Shown in pieces: positions 32,593 through 43,383 of a DNA stretch of 64,000 nt. The DNA lies in the NCBI GenBank assembly GCA_002102555.1, contig MCFL01000005.1, positions 806,001-870,000 of the forward strand, given 5' to 3'. How positions within the stretch are numbered: position 1 is the stretch's first letter; every line of letters begins with the position of its first letter. The translations under genes and the position numbers were made by a program. This DNA comes from Catenaria anguillulae PL171 (lineage: Eukaryota > Blastocladiomycota > Blastocladiomycetes > Blastocladiales > Catenariaceae). Under the pieces are notes generated by a model, which worked only from the letters and a program-made list of their open reading frames with translations, was not told where the DNA came from and ran no database searches.

Positions 32593-34101
32593 ATGGCTCC
32601 ACCCGCTTCCCCGTCCGAAAAATCATCGGAACGCGGCTCTGTACGCTCTGCCCGCTCAGGGTCCAACTCGGACCCATCGTCGCCCGAGGACTACACGGCG
32701 GTCGACGACACACAAAAGGAGGTTCTGGATGATGAGCCTAGGTCCATTCTCATGGGCATTGTCTCGCAATTGTCCAAGGGTACCGATTTGCATCGTGTGA
32801 CGCTGCCGACGTTTGTCCTGGAGCCACGGTCCATGCTAGAGCGAATTACAGATTTCATGTGTCATCCTGATTTGATTATGCAGTACGACAACCTGCCCTC
32901 GCATTTCTTCCTGTCATGAAGAAAGGATGGGGTACTGATTTGGACCAATGACTGTGGCTGACAGAACACACAAGAAGGATGACCCCGTCCAGCGCTTTGT
33001 CGACGTTGTCCGCTACTTTGTCTCTGGCTGGCACATCCGCCCAAAGGGCGTGAAAAAGCCCTACAATCCCGTGCTCGGCGAATTTTTCCGGTGTTCCTAC
33101 ACGTACGAGGACGGAACGGCCGCCTTTTACGTTGCCGAGCAAACCTCGCACCATCCGCCCATCTCAAACTACTTTTTCTGCTCGCCCGAAAACCACTTGG
33201 TGATTGAGGGCGAAGTCAAGCCCAAGTCGCGCTTCTTGGGCAACTCGGCGTGCACCATGATGACGGGCGATACCATCATTCAGTTTACCAATCGTCCTGG
33301 CGAGGAGTATGTGCTCAACTTGCCCAATGTCTATGCACGTGGCATCTTGTTTGGTACCATGATCTTGGAATTGGGCGACAGTGTGCAGATCAAGTGTGAA
33401 AAGACGGATCTGGTGTGTGATTTGGAGTTCAAGGTCAAGGTGCGCTTGGATTACTGTGCTCTCACTGCAGTTGTACGGGCGCTCCGTCTAACTGCCCACG
33501 ACTCGAACAGGGATACTTTACGGGCACGTACAACGCCATCGGTGGCAAAATCCGCCGCATCTCCAAACCAAAAGAGGTGCTGTACGAGTTGAGTGGCAAG
33601 TGGTCCGACGCCTCTTTTATCAAGACACCCAAGTCGGACAACGACGTGCTGTTTGATGCCAACGAGGAACACATTTTCCCCAAGACCGTTCCCGCCGACG
33701 ACCAGCAGGAGCCGTACGAGTCGCGGCGCGTGTGGTCCAAGGTGACTGTCGCCATTGGTGACAACGACATGGATACGGCGACGGAGGAGAAAAACAAGAT
33801 TGAGTTGAGGCAGCGCGAAAAGCGGATCGAGCGCGAGGAGAAAGGCGAAGAGTGGAGTCCGAGGTTCTTCAAGTTGATTGGTGAGGGCGAGGACCCAGAG
33901 TGTTTTGAATTCAAGTTGATCCAGTGCGTTTCCACTTGTCTCCGGCTACAAGGCCTTCTTGGCAATCGTGACTGACATCCTGTTTCTTCATGTGTTTGTA
34001 GCGAACTCGCGGCCGACCCAAAGGAGCGGAGAAAGCAACTCGAGGACTTTATCCTCAAAAGCCCGCCCCCGCATCCGTATGGCACCGAGGCTGCGTCATG
34101 A
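32593..34101 (+). CDS. Oxysterol-binding protein (short Osh/ORP, lipid transfer)
   Basis: ATG at 32593, TGA at 34101, four exons. After a short Ser-rich N-terminus, the ORD lid and core follow: 'MGIVSQLSKGTDLHRVTLPT', 'LEPRSMLERITDFMCHPDLI', then 'VVRYFVSGWHIRPKGVKKPY', 'NPVLGEFFRC', the fingerprint 'EQTSHHPPIS' and 'VYARGILFGTMILELG'. The His pair and the upstream Lys (PKGVKKPYNPVLGE) that bind PI4P are present. The end 'KERRKQLEDFI...PPPHPYGTEAAS' is also typical. The protein exchanges a sterol or phosphatidylserine for PI4P at membrane contact sites. No PH, ankyrin or clear FFAT segment is seen, so it belongs with short ORPs. Donors are GTACGA, GTGCGC and GTGCGT. The frame is intact. Confidence 0.92.
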
Positions 34102-34567
34102 GTGCATCACTTGCTCATTTCTGTCCCGCTCTCGGAACCTTGAGCCTTGCACGGATGTCCTCCCTGCCGCCCTTCGTTGCTGCATCTTCATACCCTCTCT
34201 TCTCCTTGTCTGTAGCTCCACGCCATTTTTTTTTTCGCCCGCCGTATTCTCCTGTCGACTCCGTTTCTTGCCGCTTCCCTCGATAGCGCTCGACTCAATC
34301 CGCCTGCATTTATGCTGCAAGTGAGTAGTTGTGGTCCTCCAGCCGTTGTGATTCATTTCTTCATTGTGTGCTTCCTTTTTGCTGGCCCTCCCGTATTGCT
34401 CGTTGCCAGCGACGCATTCCTGTCTGCTTTTCATCTTGGTTTATCTGTGGTCTTGGATCGACGCTTCTTTTCGTAATCTTATTTGAAACAGCAGTCTTGG
34501 CATCAGAATGATAATCAACGAAACGGAATGCCATGAAACATACACCAGGAGAAAAAAATGCTTGAAA
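34102..34567. other. Intergenic between convergent genes
   Basis: About 465 bases, T-rich on the plus strand, holding the two 3' ends (oxysterol-binding protein and TACC). An 11-base T run lies near 34220. No gene is seen. Confidence 0.5.
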
Positions 34568-37500
34568 TCACAAGTCCTCATCCTCGCCGTCCTCCATGCC
34601 AGCAGGCGGCAATGGCACCTGCGCGCTGAAATACTCGACCCACTTGCGCTCATTGTCCTTGACCTGTCCGCCAACCAACTCGAGCAACTCCTCGGCAATC
34701 GACTCCAACTCTTGCACCCTGGTAGCCGCCTGCCTGGCGCTCGCCTCGGCTGCCTGCTTGTCGCTTAGCGCCACCTGAAGCTGGCCGCGCAATCCGCCAA
34801 TCTCCAACCGATACGTCTGATGGCACTTTGCCACCTCCATATTGGCCACCTCGAGCCGCTGCCGGGCATAATCTCGCACCTCCCTCGCCTGCTCCTCGGA
34901 TTTCTTCAAATCGGCCAACATGGATGTGATGGTGACCGCATCTTCCATGGTCTTGCGCTTCAACTCATCGCGTTCGCCCGTCACATCCTGCAAATTGACG
35001 CGCACACGCATGTACTCTGTTTCGAGCTGGTCGTACTTGGCTTGCAATGCAGCCACTTGGTCGTTGCGGTCACGGCGTTCGCGTGCCGCCTCGGCTTCGG
35101 CCGCCGCGCGCATATGCCGCTCGTGCGTCAGCTGCGATTGCGCGAGCGCTAGGTCCGATTCCAGCTTTTGAAGCGACACATCGGCCTCTTGGATGATGGC
35201 CACGGAATCGTTTTGTTCCTTTTCCAGGCGTTGGCATTCTGCGGTCAAGGCTTCGAGCTCGGCGTCGCGCTTGTTCATTTCCGCCAACAGCTATTGAATC
35301 AGAACATGGCAAAGTAAGTGATTGAGCGCTTGTTGAGACGGGAAGGCCAAGGTTTGCGCACAATGGCATCGTAGTCTTGCGTCAATTCTTCGCGCGCACG
35401 CTCCAAATCGCGCTCCGAGTACCGCACCCGGGACATGGGCGACGCGGGCGTCTCTTGCGCCTGAACCGCAATAGACGCCAGCTCGGGCGGCGTTGACAAC
35501 GGGGCCGAGGCAGCTGTGGGCATGGGCGAGGTCTGCATGGCGGTTTCCGACCACTTTACGTGCTGTTGCTTTGGCGCAGGTGTCGAGACCGTCTTGGTAA
35601 TTGGCTCGCGGACGTGGTCATGTTGATGGTCTGGCTGAGCTTCTTGGACTTGCATGGCCTCATCGAACTGCTCCTCAATCACACCCATTTGAGCACCCTC
35701 ATGAAGGGCACGACTCGGCGGCGAACCGGGACTCTCAGGCATGTCGCGCGTATGCGCCGCTAACATTGCCTGGGCAACGCTCGAGCTTTGCAACCGGAAT
35801 GGCGTACTTGCGACACGTTGCTCACGCTCCATGCCTGCGGGCGTGGGCGACGACGCAAACGAAGACTGCGCAAAGACCGAGCTTGCCGAGCGAAGCGGCG
35901 TGCCTGCGTCCGTATCGGGAGTATCAGCTCCACGTTGCAGATGTAAATCACGCGAAGGGGGTGCAGGTGCCACGACGGAAGAAGTCGGTGTGCCTTGAGT
36001 ACCTTGTGGTTCGGCGCTTGCAGCCAGAGCGCTCGAGCCGGAATCCTCCTGTTCTTGTGGCGGAAGCAGGACATCATACGAGGCCATTCTGGACTCGAGT
36101 TGCTCGGAGTTGCGCTCTTGTGGTTCCGCGGCGAGTGCTTGCGGTTCCGAGCCCAGAGGTTTCGATGTGATCGGTGCTTGCACGTCCAATGAGCGAGGCG
36201 GATTTGAGCGCAGCGCGTTGAATGACGACATGATGGCCGCCAGAGGGCGGGGCCCTGCCGCAGATTTCACGGGCGCGGGTGCGGTCGTCAATTTGTTCGT
36301 AATCGTGACAGGTGAAGCAATTCGCGAGGGCGAGGTCCGAGTGGGCGTGGACGTCTCGGCCTCCTGCGTCTCGGTATTGTCCGTCTTTGATTCTGCCATC
36401 TTACCTTGTTCTTGTTGGTCCTCGTGATCGCCAGCACGCAGTGCCCAAGCGCCGTCGACAATGTCTTGGACAGGCTCAGGTCCTTGCAGGGGATCGAGCT
36501 CGTGGGCTTGTTGCGGGTTTTGATCAAAGGCCAAGTACTCGTCTGCGTCGCGCTTCACCTACTCATCCGCGAGATGCACCCGAGCAGTAGTAGCCAGAAG
36601 CAAAGCTTTGTCAGTTTGCACCGATATAGATCTCCATCAAAGCATTCAATACGCACCATATGACGGCGAGCTTCCCCGACGTGATCCAACACGTCCTCAA
36701 TTCTGGCCGTCTCGCTCTCTCCCGACTTTGATTCCGACCCCTCACTCAACCGATCCAACTCATGACCCTGCCGTCCTTGCCCATCCACTTGCATTTGCTC
36801 ATCCATGTCTTCTCTCAAAACCCTCTCGACCGCTTCCAAAGGACCAGGCGACATTGCACGCCTCGGCGTCGCGGCCGCGGCCGCCTGCTGCACGCGGCGA
36901 TGTGCAGGCGTAGCGGGCGTCTTGCCCGGTGTTCTGGGAGCCGCCGATGGCGATCCGGGGCCCTTGAATGCCCCCGCGGCCGCAGCACGCGTGAGCGCAA
37001 CGATCGAGTGTTTCTTGACAGCCGAAGGCTGTTCGGTGGGCTGGATCGACAGGCGCGACGTGGATTTGCGTGCGGAGAGAAGCAAGTGTGTCGAGGTGGA
37101 AGGCGTGCGTTTGAATTTGGTCGTGGAGGTCGAGGTTGGAGCCCGTGGGGCGGTAAACGTGGGCGTTTGGGGCTTTGCAGGGGTTGGTTGAGCTGAGGGG
37201 GTCGGCGTTGTGAGATCGGGTTGGGGAATATCACCGGTAGCGGCAAGGCGAGCAGTCACAGTGGACGGGGTCGCTTGGAGTGCGGCGGCCATGACATGAT
37301 GCCTTGGGGTTTGAGCAGGCGGTTGAGCCGCCTGTGCCTGGTCAACCTTGTGCTCATCGGCCTTGTTGGTGATGCTCTGCTCGCCCATCTGGGAATCGGG
37401 AAACTCAGGAACCGAAAAGACAGGTTTACGGCTGGTCATGGTTGGAATTGGCGGCGATAAGGGCACGGCGGGACCAGCCTTGGATTCTTGCTCCTCCTTT

Positions 37501-39371
37501 TGCCCATCAGGGAACTCGGGAATCGAAAACGCGGGCTTGCGGTTGGCAATGGCAGTGGGGATGGGCGGCGAGGCGGGCACCGTGCGACCGGTCTTGGCTC
37601 CTTGGGTTTCTTTGTGCCCAGGAGGAAACTCGGGGATGGAAAACGTGGACTTTCTGTTGGCCAGGGCGGTTGGAATGGGCGGCGAATTGGGCGTAAACGA
37701 GGCATGAATGAAGGCATCACGGGCAGGCTCACGCTCTTCTTGTTGCCCTTCAGGAAACTCGGGAACCGCAAAGGTCGTTTTGGGGTTGGGCATGGCGGTG
37801 GGATTTGGGGGCGAGACGGGCACTGTGCGACTGGCCGTGGGCTGTTGCTCGCTCACTTGCGAATCGGGAATCGTTGGACCAGGCGTGGTCGCTTTACCCT
37901 TGGCTGCAGCGGCCGGAATGGACGGCGAGACGGGCGCGACGCGGCTTACCTTGACTTCTAGCTTCTCCGTGTGCCCAGGAGGAAACTCTGGGATGGAAAA
38001 CGTGGGCTTTCTGTTGGCCAGGGCGGTCGGGATGGGCGGTGAGTTGGAGACAAACGTCTTGTGGATGAACGCATCACTGGCCGGTTCTTGATCAACCTGG
38101 TGACTATCATGATACTCGGGAACCGCAAAGGTCGATTTGCGGTCGGCCATGGCGGTTGGAATCGGTGGCGAAGCAGGAACCGTGTGACCGGCCGTGGGCT
38201 TGTGTTCGCGATCGCTCACCTGTGAGTCCCCGGGAACGGAAACAGTTGGTATGGGATTTGCCGTCGCTTTGGGAATCGGCGCCGAGGCAGGCGCCGCCGT
38301 GTGACTGGCCTTGGCCGTTTCCTTTTCCTTGTGCCCAACACGGAACTCGGGCACGGAAAACATCGGCTTCCGATTCGGCAAGGCGGCTGGAATGGGTGGC
38401 GAGACTGGCGCAATGGCCATTGCTGCTTCCTCTTGCTTGTGACCGACGGGAAACTCGGAAACGGAAAATGTCGGTTTTCTGTTGACCGTGGCAGTTGGAA
38501 TCGGTGGCGAGTTGGAGATGTATGACTTATGAATGAAAGCATCTTGAGCCGAGTCTTGCTCTTGCTTTTGCCCGTCTGGGTACTCGGGAACCGAAAAGGT
38601 GGCTTTGCGACTGGCCATGGCGGTTGGAATCGGTGGCGAGGCAGGGACCGTCCGGCCAACCTGGACTTCTTGTTGGCATTCGCCCGCCTCCAAATCGGTC
38701 GTCTCAGGACCGGAAATCGTTGTTTTGGGATTGGCCGTCACTTTTGGAATTGGCGCCGAGGCCGACACTGCCACGCGACTGGCATTGGCCTCTTGCTCAC
38801 CCATTTGGCCCGGGGGAAACTCCGGAACGGAGAATGTCGGCTTGCGGTTGGCAATGGCAGTGGGAATGGGCGGCGAGGCAGGCGCGATGCGGTTGTCCTT
38901 GGTTTCTTGCCTCTCCGTGTGCCCAACAGGAAACTCAGGAACGGAAAACGCTGGCTTTCTGTTGGCCATAGCCGCTGGTATGGGCGGCGAGCTGGACACG
39001 AACGGCTTGTGGATGAATGCTTCATGAGCCGGGGAAGCCTGATCACGGCCTGGTACTGCCGCCGGCGTCGCTGGCTGAGCCATAGCACCAGCCAACTGCG
39101 GCGATGGCGACGACGACGAGTTTGCGCCGAATCCAAGAACGGAGGCCGCAGACAGCGACAGCAAAGTGTTGGGCAAGGGCCTGTCGGGCGCATGCGGGCG
39201 GTGGGGCGTGTGGTCAGCGACAGAAGGGCGTTTGAGGCTAGCATTCAGGCCCCCGAGGGACTTGGCGGCCTTGGACGGGGTGGTCGCCGCTTGCTCCGCG
39301 GCCGGGGCGGCGGCCGAGGCAGGTGGCGCCTGATCGATACCAATGTTTTCTTGCTGTTGAGAAGAGTCCAT
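34568..39371 (-). CDS. TACC-domain centrosome/microtubule protein with long N-terminal repeat array
   Basis: Three exons: 39371 to about 36653, about 36558 to 35375, and about 35290 to 34568, joined at 'ARRHM|VKRDADEYLAFD' and 'TQDYDAI|LLAEMNKRD', giving roughly 1,550 residues. The C-terminal 240 residues are coiled coil with TACC features: 'MLADLKKSEEQAREVRDYAR', 'QRLEVANMEVAKCHQTYRLE' and the last heptads up to 'ELESIAEELLELVG'. TACC proteins bind the XMAP215/ch-TOG polymerase at spindle poles and plus ends (Alp7 in fission yeast). Residues about 117-665 hold 14 copies of a 37-42 residue repeat (see the repeat entry). A Ser/Thr/Pro-rich linker has 'TPGKTPATPAHRR' and other likely CDK sites. 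The frame is intact through 4.8 kb. The TACC call rests on the coiled coil, so another spindle coiled-coil protein is possible. Confidence 0.7.
37380..39023 (-). repeat. Coding tandem repeat, 14 units of 37-42 residues with higher-order period
   Basis: Consensus unit: 'SPPIPTAxANRKPTFSVPEF' then 'PxGxxEEQE'. Four subtypes recur in the order A ('DAFIHKxFxSNSPPIP'), B ('RVAPxSPPIPAA'), C ('SAPIPKxTANP'), D ('RTVPASPPIPTAM', leading into the next DAFIH). The DAFIH marks sit at about 39012, 38532, 38064 and 37707, so the higher-order steps are about 480, 468 and 357 bases, all multiples of three; the last step lacks one unit. The array therefore grew by duplication of a four-unit block. Confidence 0.9.
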
Positions 39372-39728
39372 GGCGGCGTTCGTTCTGGTCCTGGCTCAGC
39401 GTCATCCTGCGCCAAACTTGGGCGATTGAGACGAACGTTGAAGGCAACCTTGGACAACTTTTGATCAGTTCTGTGAGACGGGCAGCGATCGCTTGATCAG
39501 TCTCCGATCAGCGATTGACAAGGACGCGATCCGATCATCATGGCAATTTTCTGTTTTCTGTGTTCGCGCCTTGGCCGTTCCACGAACCAACTGACCAACC
39601 ACCCTCCATCTGCCACAACGTGAATCTTGCAACGATTGTCACCAAATGAATTGTTGACGCAGAGTTTTCTCAAAGTCAGAGTCTACACCCTCCAAAAAGC
39701 AATTACCTGACGCCAGCAACTTGGCCAA
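39372..39728. other. Intergenic, divergent promoter
   Basis: About 357 bases shared by the TACC gene (minus) and the three-helix membrane protein gene (plus). No RNA, repeat or further open frame of note is seen. Confidence 0.5.
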
Positions 39729-40550
39729 ATGAAACCACCATTCTTCACCACAGCCATGTCTCGTATGCCCTTGAACTCGTCCATCGCCGCCTCGTCTGCC
39801 CTGTGGCCTACCGGCACGGGCAACGGCGCACGTCCGCCACCGCCATCAAAGCAAGCAGGCATTCCGCTCATCCACCTTCTCCTCGCCTCCGAAAACCCGA
39901 CCCGTGTACTCACCCGCGTCCTCGCGTCGCCCCGCTTCCAACTCCAACTCATCCCGCTGGCCCTGTTCTTTGCGCTGGGCGTTGCCATTCACGTGCACTG
40001 CCACCGCCTGCGCACATCGCTCGTCGACCTGGAAAAGCGGCGCAAGCAGCTCGCGTGGCTAGCGCGCCTCTTGTACACGCACTTTACGCTGGCCCTGCTC
40101 GTGTACACGACGCTGCAGCCCGGATGGCTGGGCTTGTCGCTGCTGGTGCGCGCGTTTCTCATGGGTGTGCACTTGGTGCTCAAGACGCTCGTGGATGTAG
40201 TGAGTGGCGAGGTGGATGAGCGCGTGTTGCGGGACGTGGCCAATGGCCACGAGGATTTGGACACTGTGCGCCACCCAGCGGTACCAATGGGAGCCTCGGG
40301 CAACAGGCGTGTGTTGCGCGTGTCACCGTCGATTCTGTTGCTGGTACGCGAGCATGACGACGAGTCGCTGATTATCCGGTTTCGTAGGTCGCTTTCGTCT
40401 GGGACAGTGCTTGTCAATGAGCCGCCTGCAGAGATTTTGTTGGTTCAGAGGACGGGCAGGGTTGTGAGCATGGATGATTTGCTCGCGCATCATCCTGGCG
40501 GGTCGGAACCATCAACCAGTACCAGCTCGCAACTGGACCTCGTTGATTGA
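39729..40550 (+). CDS. Three-helix membrane protein of unknown function
   Basis: Single exon, ATG at 39729 (a second ATG at 39756 would drop nine residues), 273 residues. After a disordered Pro/Gly N-terminus there are three hydrophobic stretches at about residues 70-91, 111-130 and 132-153, close enough to form a hairpin plus one helix. A short charged loop, 'RLRTSLVDLEKRRKQ', separates the first two. The C-terminal 115 residues are soluble and acidic, with 'SPSILLLVREHDDESLIIRF', 'VNEPPAEILLVQRTGRVVSM' and 'DDLLAHHPGG'. No family was recognised. The size and hairpin recall ER-shaping or peroxisomal proteins, but I see no defining motif. Confidence 0.6.
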   Translation: MKPPFFTTAMSRMPLNSSIAASSALWPTGTGNGARPPPPSKQAGIPLIHLLLASENPTRVLTRVLASPRFQLQLIPLALFFALGVAIHVHCHRLRTSLVDLEKRRKQLAWLARLLYTHFTLALLVYTTLQPGWLGLSLLVRAFLMGVHLVLKTLVDVVSGEVDERVLRDVANGHEDLDTVRHPAVPMGASGNRRVLRVSPSILLLVREHDDESLIIRFRRSLSSGTVLVNEPPAEILLVQRTGRVVSMDDLLAHHPGGSEPSTSTSSQLDLVD

Positions 40551-40672
40551 TGTGGTTGCTGTAATGTTCTTTTGATTCTTTCTTCTCTTCATTCCCCACT
40601 TGTGTGTGTTGTGGGCCACATGATACCCTTTTCTGCCCACGCATTGTGTGTGTTTGTGTACAGTAGTCAATG

Positions 40673-40699
40673 AAAAAAAAAAAAAAAAAAAAAAAAAAA
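40673..40699 (+). repeat. Poly(A) tract, 27 bases
   Basis: A pure A run between the convergent 3' ends of the three-helix membrane protein and bZIP genes, in a 222-base gap. No target-site duplication or upstream element body marks it as a retroposed tail. It may be a simple slippage tract. Confidence 0.8.
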
Positions 40700-40772
40700 C
40701 ACAGAATGAGACTGCATGATATTGAACGATATGAAAGAACACAAGAACAAACGCGAAACGAAACGAGTCCAC

Positions 40773-42791
40773 TTACGGCGGCCGTTTCTTGTACACGCCC
40801 CACCGCTTAGCCAACGCACGGTCTCCCTCCACCTTTCTCCTCGCCCCGAGCAACTTGTCTACCAACGCGCTCGGTACCTGGACAACGACCGTCTTGACGC
40901 CCGTGGCGCTTGCATCCATTTGCAACACGCCCGCAACAATGGCCCTAGCAACCTCATCACCGACATGCCCAGACTTTGTCAACTCGCCCACAAGCACATC
41001 AAACAAGCTGAGGGAACTGCAAGTACGCATCCAGGTCGTCGCCAGGGCTAGTGTCCAGTGCATGAGCTTGAGCATGGCTGCGAGCGCCAAAGTCCAGTGC
41101 GAGTCCCAGGCTGGCAACAAGTGCGCCACCTGCTGCTGTTGCGCCTTGCTCACCACCAAAGTCGTCGTCCATGTCGTGGTCCTTGTTGGCAAAGTCGCCC
41201 GTGTCGCCATGGTCGTCTTGTGGCTGCGTGCCGGTGGCGCCTCGAACACGCGCGCACCCCGTGGCCTCCGCTGCTGGGAATTGCCTCCAGTCGACGAGAC
41301 TGTGGGCAACTTACCGGCCGCTGCTGGACCGGGAAAACCGGGGGTGGGTGTGGACGATGCCGATGGCAACGAGCCAGAAGATGACGACGGAGACGTGGAT
41401 AACGAAGCCGACGAGGACGTTGTAAAAGACAACGAAGATGATGATGATGGAGAGGGCGACACAGATGCGGGCGACGACAAGGCAGGTTGGGCTTGGAGCT
41501 GGCCACTGGACATGGGCGCGGGCGTGGGGGCCGTAAACAAGGCGGCAAAGTCAAACATGGAAGGCACTTGCAGACTTGCACTTGCGGCGGTTCCGTCGGC
41601 AATGAGGGCCGTGAGGTCGGCAAGCGACATGGTGATGAGATCCGAGCTTGGGCTTGGCGACGTGGGCACTGGGGACGCAAGTGGTTGCTCAACAGGTTGC
41701 TGGGCATCTGGCACGGGCTCGGGGACATGTTGGGACGCAGCCGCACCCATCAACTCGTCGGGCACCTGCACCCCACTCACCTTGGCCATCTGTGCCATGA
41801 CCCAATCCAATTTTTTCGCCAACCCGGCATTGTCCTCCTCCAAGACCTTGACGCGCTTGCGCAACCGCTCATTGTCGTCGGCCAGCTGGGCATTCGCCTC
41901 TTGCAAATCTGCCGCGGCTGCCTCGAGCGTTTCGACATAGGCGCGCTTCTTGTTGCGCGACTCTTGTGCGGCAATCCGGTTGCGCGCAACGCGGTCTTGC
42001 TGACGAGCCATGCGCTCCTCGTCCGAAATGCCCTTGCGCTTCTTGCCCGGCCCGCCCTTGCACCGCTTTTCCAGGGCAGAGGGGAGCTCGGGCATGGCAA
42101 TCACGGGTTTGCGTTTGGTTGACGGGTTCGAAGACGAACATGCGGGGTCCAGGGATTGGGCCCGATCTGCTTGGGAGGACGAGGAGGCTGCGGTCCGGGT
42201 TGGCGACGAAGGATGGTTGAGGTCCGATGTCGAAGAGGTGGTGGCAGCGGGTGCAGTCGGGCCAAGGACATTGCCCGTGACGCACGATTCAGGGGCCGGC
42301 GAGTGTCCTTGGAGGTGATTAGGGGAAATGAGCAGGGGTTGCTGAGGGGCATGTTGGACGGCAGCTTGGTATGAGGCCAGGTCCATGGGCGACAAAGGGA
42401 TGGGCACCACTTGCGGTGGGTGTGCGTGGGTCCCGGGCCAGCCGTGACCAGAAGCGGCGGCCGCAGCGGCAGCGGCAGCGGCAATGGTCATGGCACTTGA
42501 GTCGATCAACGCCGGAGAAGCGGCGGGGGCGGCGGCGGTCGCGTACATCAAGGGTTGGTGTGGGTGCTGGGCCATTGGAAAAGGGACGGGCACGGGCACG
42601 GGCAGCGAGAAAGTGAATTGAGCGTGCTGAGGAGAAGAGAGGAATGCAGACAGATCAGAGTGGGAGGCCGACAGGGGAGGTGACGGGTAGGTAGCTAACG
42701 GCATTGGACCGGGACTCGAGCTCGCACGACGGCCACCAGAGTCGACCGAGGATGCCGGCGACGGCGCGGGTGGAGGTGGTGGACTCTCCAT
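40773..42791 (-). CDS. bZIP transcription factor, HAC1/XBP1-like
   Basis: ATG at 42791, TAA at 40773. The N-terminal 245 residues are Pro/Ala/Ser-rich, with a possible activation region. The basic region at residues about 262-285 reads 'RQQDRVARNRIAAQESRNKK', with the N-x7-R signature, and is followed by a leucine zipper ('VETLEAAAADLQEANAQLAD', 'DNERLRKRVKVLEEDNAGLA'). The 'RNRIAAQESRNKKR' form is closest to XBP1/HacA-type factors of the unfolded-protein response. After the zipper come Ser-rich, then acidic, stretches. From about 41240 to 41020 a different frame reads as a better acidic activation domain ('DDHGDTGDFANKDHDMDDDF'), while the final block 'SLFDVLVGELTKSGHVGDEV' returns to the first frame. 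Two base errors, or an unusual intron, would explain this. Confidence 0.8.
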   Translation of the reverse strand: MESPPPPPAPSPASSVDSGGRRASSSPGPMPLATYPSPPLSASHSDLSAFLSSPQHAQFTFSLPVPVPVPFPMAQHPHQPLMYATAAAPAASPALIDSSAMTIAAAAAAAAAASGHGWPGTHAHPPQVVPIPLSPMDLASYQAAVQHAPQQPLLISPNHLQGHSPAPESCVTGNVLGPTAPAATTSSTSDLNHPSSPTRTAASSSSQADRAQSLDPACSSSNPSTKRKPVIAMPELPSALEKRCKGGPGKKRKGISDEERMARQQDRVARNRIAAQESRNKKRAYVETLEAAAADLQEANAQLADDNERLRKRVKVLEEDNAGLAKKLDWVMAQMAKVSGVQVPDELMGAAASQHVPEPVPDAQQPVEQPLASPVPTSPSPSSDLITMSLADLTALIADGTAASASLQVPSMFDFAALFTAPTPAPMSSGQLQAQPALSSPASVSPSPSSSSSLSFTTSSSASLSTSPSSSSGSLPSASSTPTPGFPGPAAAGKLPTVSSTGGNSQQRRPRGARVFEAPPARSHKTTMATRATLPTRTTTWTTTLVVSKAQQQQVAHLLPAWDSHWTLALAAMLKLMHWTLALATTWMRTCSSLSLFDVLVGELTKSGHVGDEVARAIVAGVLQMDASATGVKTVVVQVPSALVDKLLGARRKVEGDRALAKRWGVYKKRPP

Positions 42792-43383
42792 GGTGATGTT
42801 TCAGCTATGTGCAGCGTAACAGTAACAGGAAGGGTTGAGTGGGTATGTATGTACAAACAGAGAAAGGGTCACGGTGTGGTGTGGGTGTGGATGCTCTGAC
42901 TCTGACGGAATGGTGGGCGGAGGGATGGGGGTCTTGGCTGCGTCTTGTAGGGAATGATGGGATCCGTACCAGTCGCTCATGCGCTGCAATGCTGTGAGGA
43001 GGTGCTGCACAGGACTTGTAAATGTAGAGAGGTAAATGCAACTTGTCGGCGGGTAAAGACGTCGTAATCCAAGCAATTGCCACGACTTTGCCTTGGCGTG
43101 GAAAGTGCGGGCACCTCGTGCTTTTGGGCTCGTGAGTTGGGCGAAATGCTGCGTGTCATTTGCATCCGATGTGTGAACGCCACTCGCCCGCGTCACGAGT
43201 CCGACGCCAATCCGCCAATCATGCACCCGCCGATCCAACCCAAGTCGTGGCTCCCTGACTTGCAGCCTGCCCACAAATTGCGAAAAGGAATGATGAGACA
43301 GGTATCGAGGAGTGTGTATTTTCAGCTTGCTTGCTATCGTCCCACGGAAGCATCCTCACATCCCCACCCGGCCCAAGGGCCGT
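42792..43383. other. Intergenic between bZIP start and TMEM115 end
   Basis: About 590 bases, same-strand genes on both sides, so this is the bZIP promoter and 5' leader. Short open frames exist but none has support. A long leader would fit a translationally controlled regulator, but no structured element was identified. Confidence 0.45.

Noticed and set aside
32067-32666. Minus-strand 199-codon frame antisense to the start of the oxysterol-binding gene
   Set aside because: Charged, low-complexity translation typical of an antisense shadow; the plus-strand gene explains the region.
37380-39023. SxIP (EB1-binding) motifs in the TACC repeat array
   Set aside because: The units read SPPIP or FSVPEF, which do not place Ser/Thr three residues before the Pro, so the SxIP consensus is not met.
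40673-40699. 27-base A tract as a retroposed poly(A) tail
   Set aside because: No element body, no target-site duplication, and it lies between two normal 3' ends. The A24 tract at 4562 is the same kind of simple run.
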